Below are positions 61,631 to 64,000 of a stretch of DNA of 64,000 bases, in pieces. The notes under the pieces were generated by a model. That model worked only from the letters and a program-made list of their open reading frames with translations, was not told where the DNA came from and ran no database searches. Numbering within the stretch: the stretch's first letter is position 1; every line of letters begins with the position of its first letter. The translations under genes and the position numbers were made by a program. Origin of the DNA: Streptomyces antnestii (GTDB lineage: Bacteria > Actinomycetota > Actinomycetes > Streptomycetales > Streptomycetaceae); assembly GCF_004005495.1 (NCBI RefSeq), contig NZ_RZYA01000012.1:124001-188000 (forward strand), in the 5' to 3' direction.

Positions 61631-63133
61631 TCAGCTCTGGCCGCCGGCCAGCTTCTCACGCAGCGCGGCAAGCGCCTCGTCCGAAGCAAGGGCGCCCGAG
61701 GTGTCGTCCGACTCCGAGGAGTACGAACCGCCACCGGAGGCGGCCGGAGCCGCACCGGCGCCGGCGACGGCACCCTCGGCCTCGGCCTGCGCGTCGGCCT
61801 CGCGGGACTTGATGACCTGAGCCTGGTGCTGCTCGAAGCGCTGCTGCGCCTCGGCGTACTGGGTCTCCCAGGCCTCGCGCTGGGTCTCGTAGCCCTCGAG
61901 CCAGTCGTTGGTCTCGGGGTCGAAGCCCTCGGGGTAGATGTAGTTGCCCTGGTCGTCGTACGACGCGGCCATGCCGTACAGGGTCGGGTCGAACTCGACC
62001 GCCGACGGGTCGGCACCGAAGGCCTCGTTGGCCTGCTTCAGCGAGAGGCTGATGCGGCGACGCTCGAGGTCGATGTCGATGACCTTGACGAAGATCTCGT
62101 CGTTGACCTGGACGACCTGCTCCGGGATCTCCACGTGGCGCTCGGCCAGCTCGGAGATGTGGACCAGACCCTCGATGCCCTCGTCCACGCGGACGAACGC
62201 ACCGAACGGAACCAGCTTCGTGACCTTGCCGGGGACGACCTGGCCGATCTGGTGCGTACGGGCGAACTGCTGCCACGGGTCTTCCTGCGTCGCCTTCAGC
62301 GACAGGGAGACACGCTCGCGGTCCATGTCCACGTCGAGGACCTCGACGGTGACTTCCTGGCCGACCTCGACAACCTCGGACGGGTGGTCGATGTGCTTCC
62401 AGGACAGCTCGGAGACGTGCACGAGACCGTCGACGCCGCCCAGGTCCACGAAGGCACCGAAGTTGACGATCGAGGAAACGACGCCGGAGCGGACCTGACC
62501 CTTCTGGAGGGTCGTGAGGAACGTCTGGCGGACCTCGGACTGGGTCTGCTCGAGCCAGGCACGGCGGGACAGGACCACGTTGTTGCGGTTCTTGTCCAGC
62601 TCGATGATCTTGGCCTCGAGCTCCTTGCCCACGTAGGGCTGGAGGTCGCGGACGCGGCGCATCTCGACGAGGGAGGCCGGCAGGAAGCCACGGAGGCCGA
62701 TGTCGAGGATGAGACCACCCTTGACGACCTCGATGACGGTACCGGTGACGATGCCGTCTTCTTCCTTGATCTTCTCGATCGTGCCCCAGGCACGCTCGTA
62801 CTGAGCGCGCTTCTTGGACAGGATCAGACGGCCTTCCTTGTCCTCCTTCTGGAGAACCAGGGCCTCGATCTCGTCGCCGACCTTGACGACCTCGTTCGGG
62901 TCGACGTCGTGCTTGATCGAGAGCTCGCGGCTCGGGATGACGCCTTCGGTCTTGTAACCGATGTCGAGCAGGACCTCGTCCCGGTCGACCTTCACGATGA
63001 CGCCGTCGACGATGTCGCCGTCGTTGAAGTACTTGATCGTCTCGTCGATCGCGGCGAGGAAGGCTTCCTCGTTACCGATGTCGTTGACCGCTACCTGCGG
63101 GGTGGTGGCGGTGGTCTCGGTGCTGCTCGTCAT
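61631..63133 (-). CDS. rpsA: 30S ribosomal protein S1
   Basis: A 500-residue protein with four S1 OB-fold repeats starting near residues 33, 118, 205 and 290 (for example GDIVDGVIVKVDRDEVLLDI, GIVTGTVIEVVKGGLILDIG, GQVRSGVVSSIVNFGAFVDL and GQVVPGKVTKLVPFGAFVRV). Recruits mRNA to the 30S subunit. The C-terminal tail is Ala/Gly/Ser-rich, as in other streptomycetes. ATG 63133 with GGAG 11 bases upstream; the frame continues upstream in the leader without support. Confidence 0.97.
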   Translation of the reverse strand: MTSSTETTATTPQVAVNDIGNEEAFLAAIDETIKYFNDGDIVDGVIVKVDRDEVLLDIGYKTEGVIPSRELSIKHDVDPNEVVKVGDEIEALVLQKEDKEGRLILSKKRAQYERAWGTIEKIKEEDGIVTGTVIEVVKGGLILDIGLRGFLPASLVEMRRVRDLQPYVGKELEAKIIELDKNRNNVVLSRRAWLEQTQSEVRQTFLTTLQKGQVRSGVVSSIVNFGAFVDLGGVDGLVHVSELSWKHIDHPSEVVEVGQEVTVEVLDVDMDRERVSLSLKATQEDPWQQFARTHQIGQVVPGKVTKLVPFGAFVRVDEGIEGLVHISELAERHVEIPEQVVQVNDEIFVKVIDIDLERRRISLSLKQANEAFGADPSAVEFDPTLYGMAASYDDQGNYIYPEGFDPETNDWLEGYETQREAWETQYAEAQQRFEQHQAQVIKSREADAQAEAEGAVAGAGAAPAASGGGSYSSESDDTSGALASDEALAALREKLAGGQS

Positions 63134-63482
63134 GTGGGTAAGGGCTCCGGCGGACATTGAAGTCGTAGGTACTGCTACGCCGGGAGCCCGTGATCGCACT
63201 GCAGAAGCCGGACAGCTCAGGAAGCGCCACTCCGGAAGGGGGGCGCCTCGTTTACCGAGGGGACATACATACAGATGCGAGCGCAGCCTGCTACGTCTGA
63301 GGAGCGCAGGCTCGCAGCGCAACTTGTAGCATACGGGGGCAGCCGGACAGGGTCAATGCGCGAACGCGCACACCCGGGGCGGAACGCCACATACCCGGCA
63401 CAAAACCTGTCGCACGAGGCCACGCGGGCCGCGTCACCCATCGTCGCGACGGGTTGAACGGAAGAGTACGACTAGGGAGCCC
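63134..63482. other. rpsA leader and divergent promoter region
   Basis: No gene. About 190 bases (63134 to ~63321) form the rpsA 5' leader, long enough to carry autoregulatory structure as in other S1 genes. The remainder holds the rpsA promoter and the upstream region of the right-edge methyltransferase gene. Confidence 0.7.
63328..63356 (-). promoter_or_regulatory. rpsA promoter, strong sigma-HrdB type
   Basis: TTGACC (63356-63351), a 17-base spacer and TATGCT (63333-63328) on the minus strand. This is close to the vegetative consensus and suits a highly expressed ribosomal gene. Confidence 0.85.
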
Positions 63483-64000
63483 ATCATCCAAGAGCCCGAA
63501 CCGTCCGAACCTGAGGCGACCCGGCGTGACGCCGGAGTCACAGAGAGTTCCCGCGCCAATCGCGGCTGGTGGGACAGGAACGCGGACGACTACCAGGTCG
63601 AGCACGGCACGTTCCTCGGGGACGACCGTTTCGTATGGGGACCCGAGGGCCTCGACGAGGTGGAGGCCGAGCTGCTCGGCCCGCCGGAGGACCTGAAGGG
63701 CAAGTCCGTCCTGGAGATCGGCGCGGGCGCGGCGCAGTGCTCGCGCTGGCTCGCCGCCCAGGGCGCGCACCCCGTCGCCCTCGACCTCTCCCACCGCCAG
63801 CTCCAGCACGCCCTGCGCATCGACGGCGGCGCGGTGCCGCTGGTGGAGGCGGACGCCGGCGCGCTGCCCTTCGCGGACGGCTCGTTCGACCTGGCCTGCT
63901 CCGCGTACGGGGCGCTCCCCTTCGTCGCCGATCCCGTGCGCGTACTGAAGGACGTGCACCGGGTGCTGCGGCCGGGCGGGCGGTTCGTGTTCTCGGTGAC
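63483..64000 (+). CDS. Class I methyltransferase, N-terminal part, non-canonical start (runs off right edge)
   Basis: About 172 codons are present. ANRGWWDRNADDYQVEHGTF, SVLEIGAGAAQCSRWLAAQG (motif I), VALDLSHRQLQHAL and FDLACSAYGALPFVADPVRV identify a SAM-dependent methyltransferase common in Streptomyces. Between the in-frame stop TAG (63327) and codon 60 (GTG, 63660) there is no ATG, GTG, TTG or CTG, yet conserved sequence starts near 63550. AGGGAG (63474-63479) precedes two ATC codons at 63483 and 63486 with ribosome-site spacing, so AUC initiation, or a sequencing error, is suspected. Confidence 0.8.
   Translation, partial: MIQEPEPSEPEATRRDAGVTESSRANRGWWDRNADDYQVEHGTFLGDDRFVWGPEGLDEVEAELLGPPEDLKGKSVLEIGAGAAQCSRWLAAQGAHPVALDLSHRQLQHALRIDGGAVPLVEADAGALPFADGSFDLACSAYGALPFVADPVRVLKDVHRVLRPGGRFVFSV

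Overview
This is about 64 kb of a very GC-rich actinobacterial chromosome, almost certainly Streptomyces. Evidence: strongly GC-biased third codon positions, many GTG starts, leaderless promoters, a WhiA sporulation regulator, mycothiol-type enzymes, and a streptomycete core gene order (tpiA-pgk-gap, uvrC-rapZ-yvcK-whiA, uvrA, uvrB, coaE, rpsA). I saw no rRNA, tRNA, insertion sequence, prophage or CRISPR array. The window is chromosomal core with small accessory pockets.

Layout. 1-2.6 kb: lower glycolysis, gap-pgk-tpiA (minus strand). 2.8-5.8 kb: secreted M14 carboxypeptidase. 5.9-11 kb: overlapping operon uvrC-rapZ-yvcK-whiA. 11-18.3 kb: an HTH-like protein, a Rieske lipoprotein, and a complete non-PTS sucrose/fructan module (LacI regulator, GH32 hydrolase, LacY/CscB-type symporter, fructokinase) with two palindromic operators. 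18.4-25.3 kb: HTH regulator, YceI, uvrA, a DinB-like protein, a metallo-hydrolase, aroQ. 25.4-30.7 kb: metal/tellurite-type module (cation/H+ exchanger, TerC behind a yybP-ykoY manganese riboswitch, a TerD fusion and a TerD). 30.9-37 kb: uvrB, an MHYT membrane sensor, a glycerophosphodiesterase, ogt, an MFS exporter. 37-47 kb: small enzymes, psuG-psuK, a methyltransferase, corA, a CBS protein, an orphan gltD. 46.9-49.5 kb: DUF397/HTH/ATPase cluster of the WhiJ type. 49.6-61.5 kb: mixed conserved and hypothetical genes, including a 2'-5' RNA ligase-like protein with a seven-fold 36-bp internal repeat, an acyltransferase-methyltransferase pair, coaE, a PAC2 protein and a TAT-exported flavin oxidase. 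61.6-63.1 kb: rpsA. The right edge cuts a methyltransferase gene that has no ordinary start codon.

How the genes fit together. uvrA, uvrB and uvrC all lie within 25 kb. Upstream of uvrB and ogt are near-perfect copies of the actinobacterial LexA-independent DNA-damage promoter (TTGTCAGTG, then a TAnnnT box 17 bases after the start of the motif), each a few bases from the start codon; uvrC has a weaker version and heads the operon that ends in whiA. The terC leader can be folded into two exclusive states. A recurring oddity is that the stop codons of at least six genes lie inside short tandem or direct repeats, as if 3' gene ends were repeatedly duplicated.
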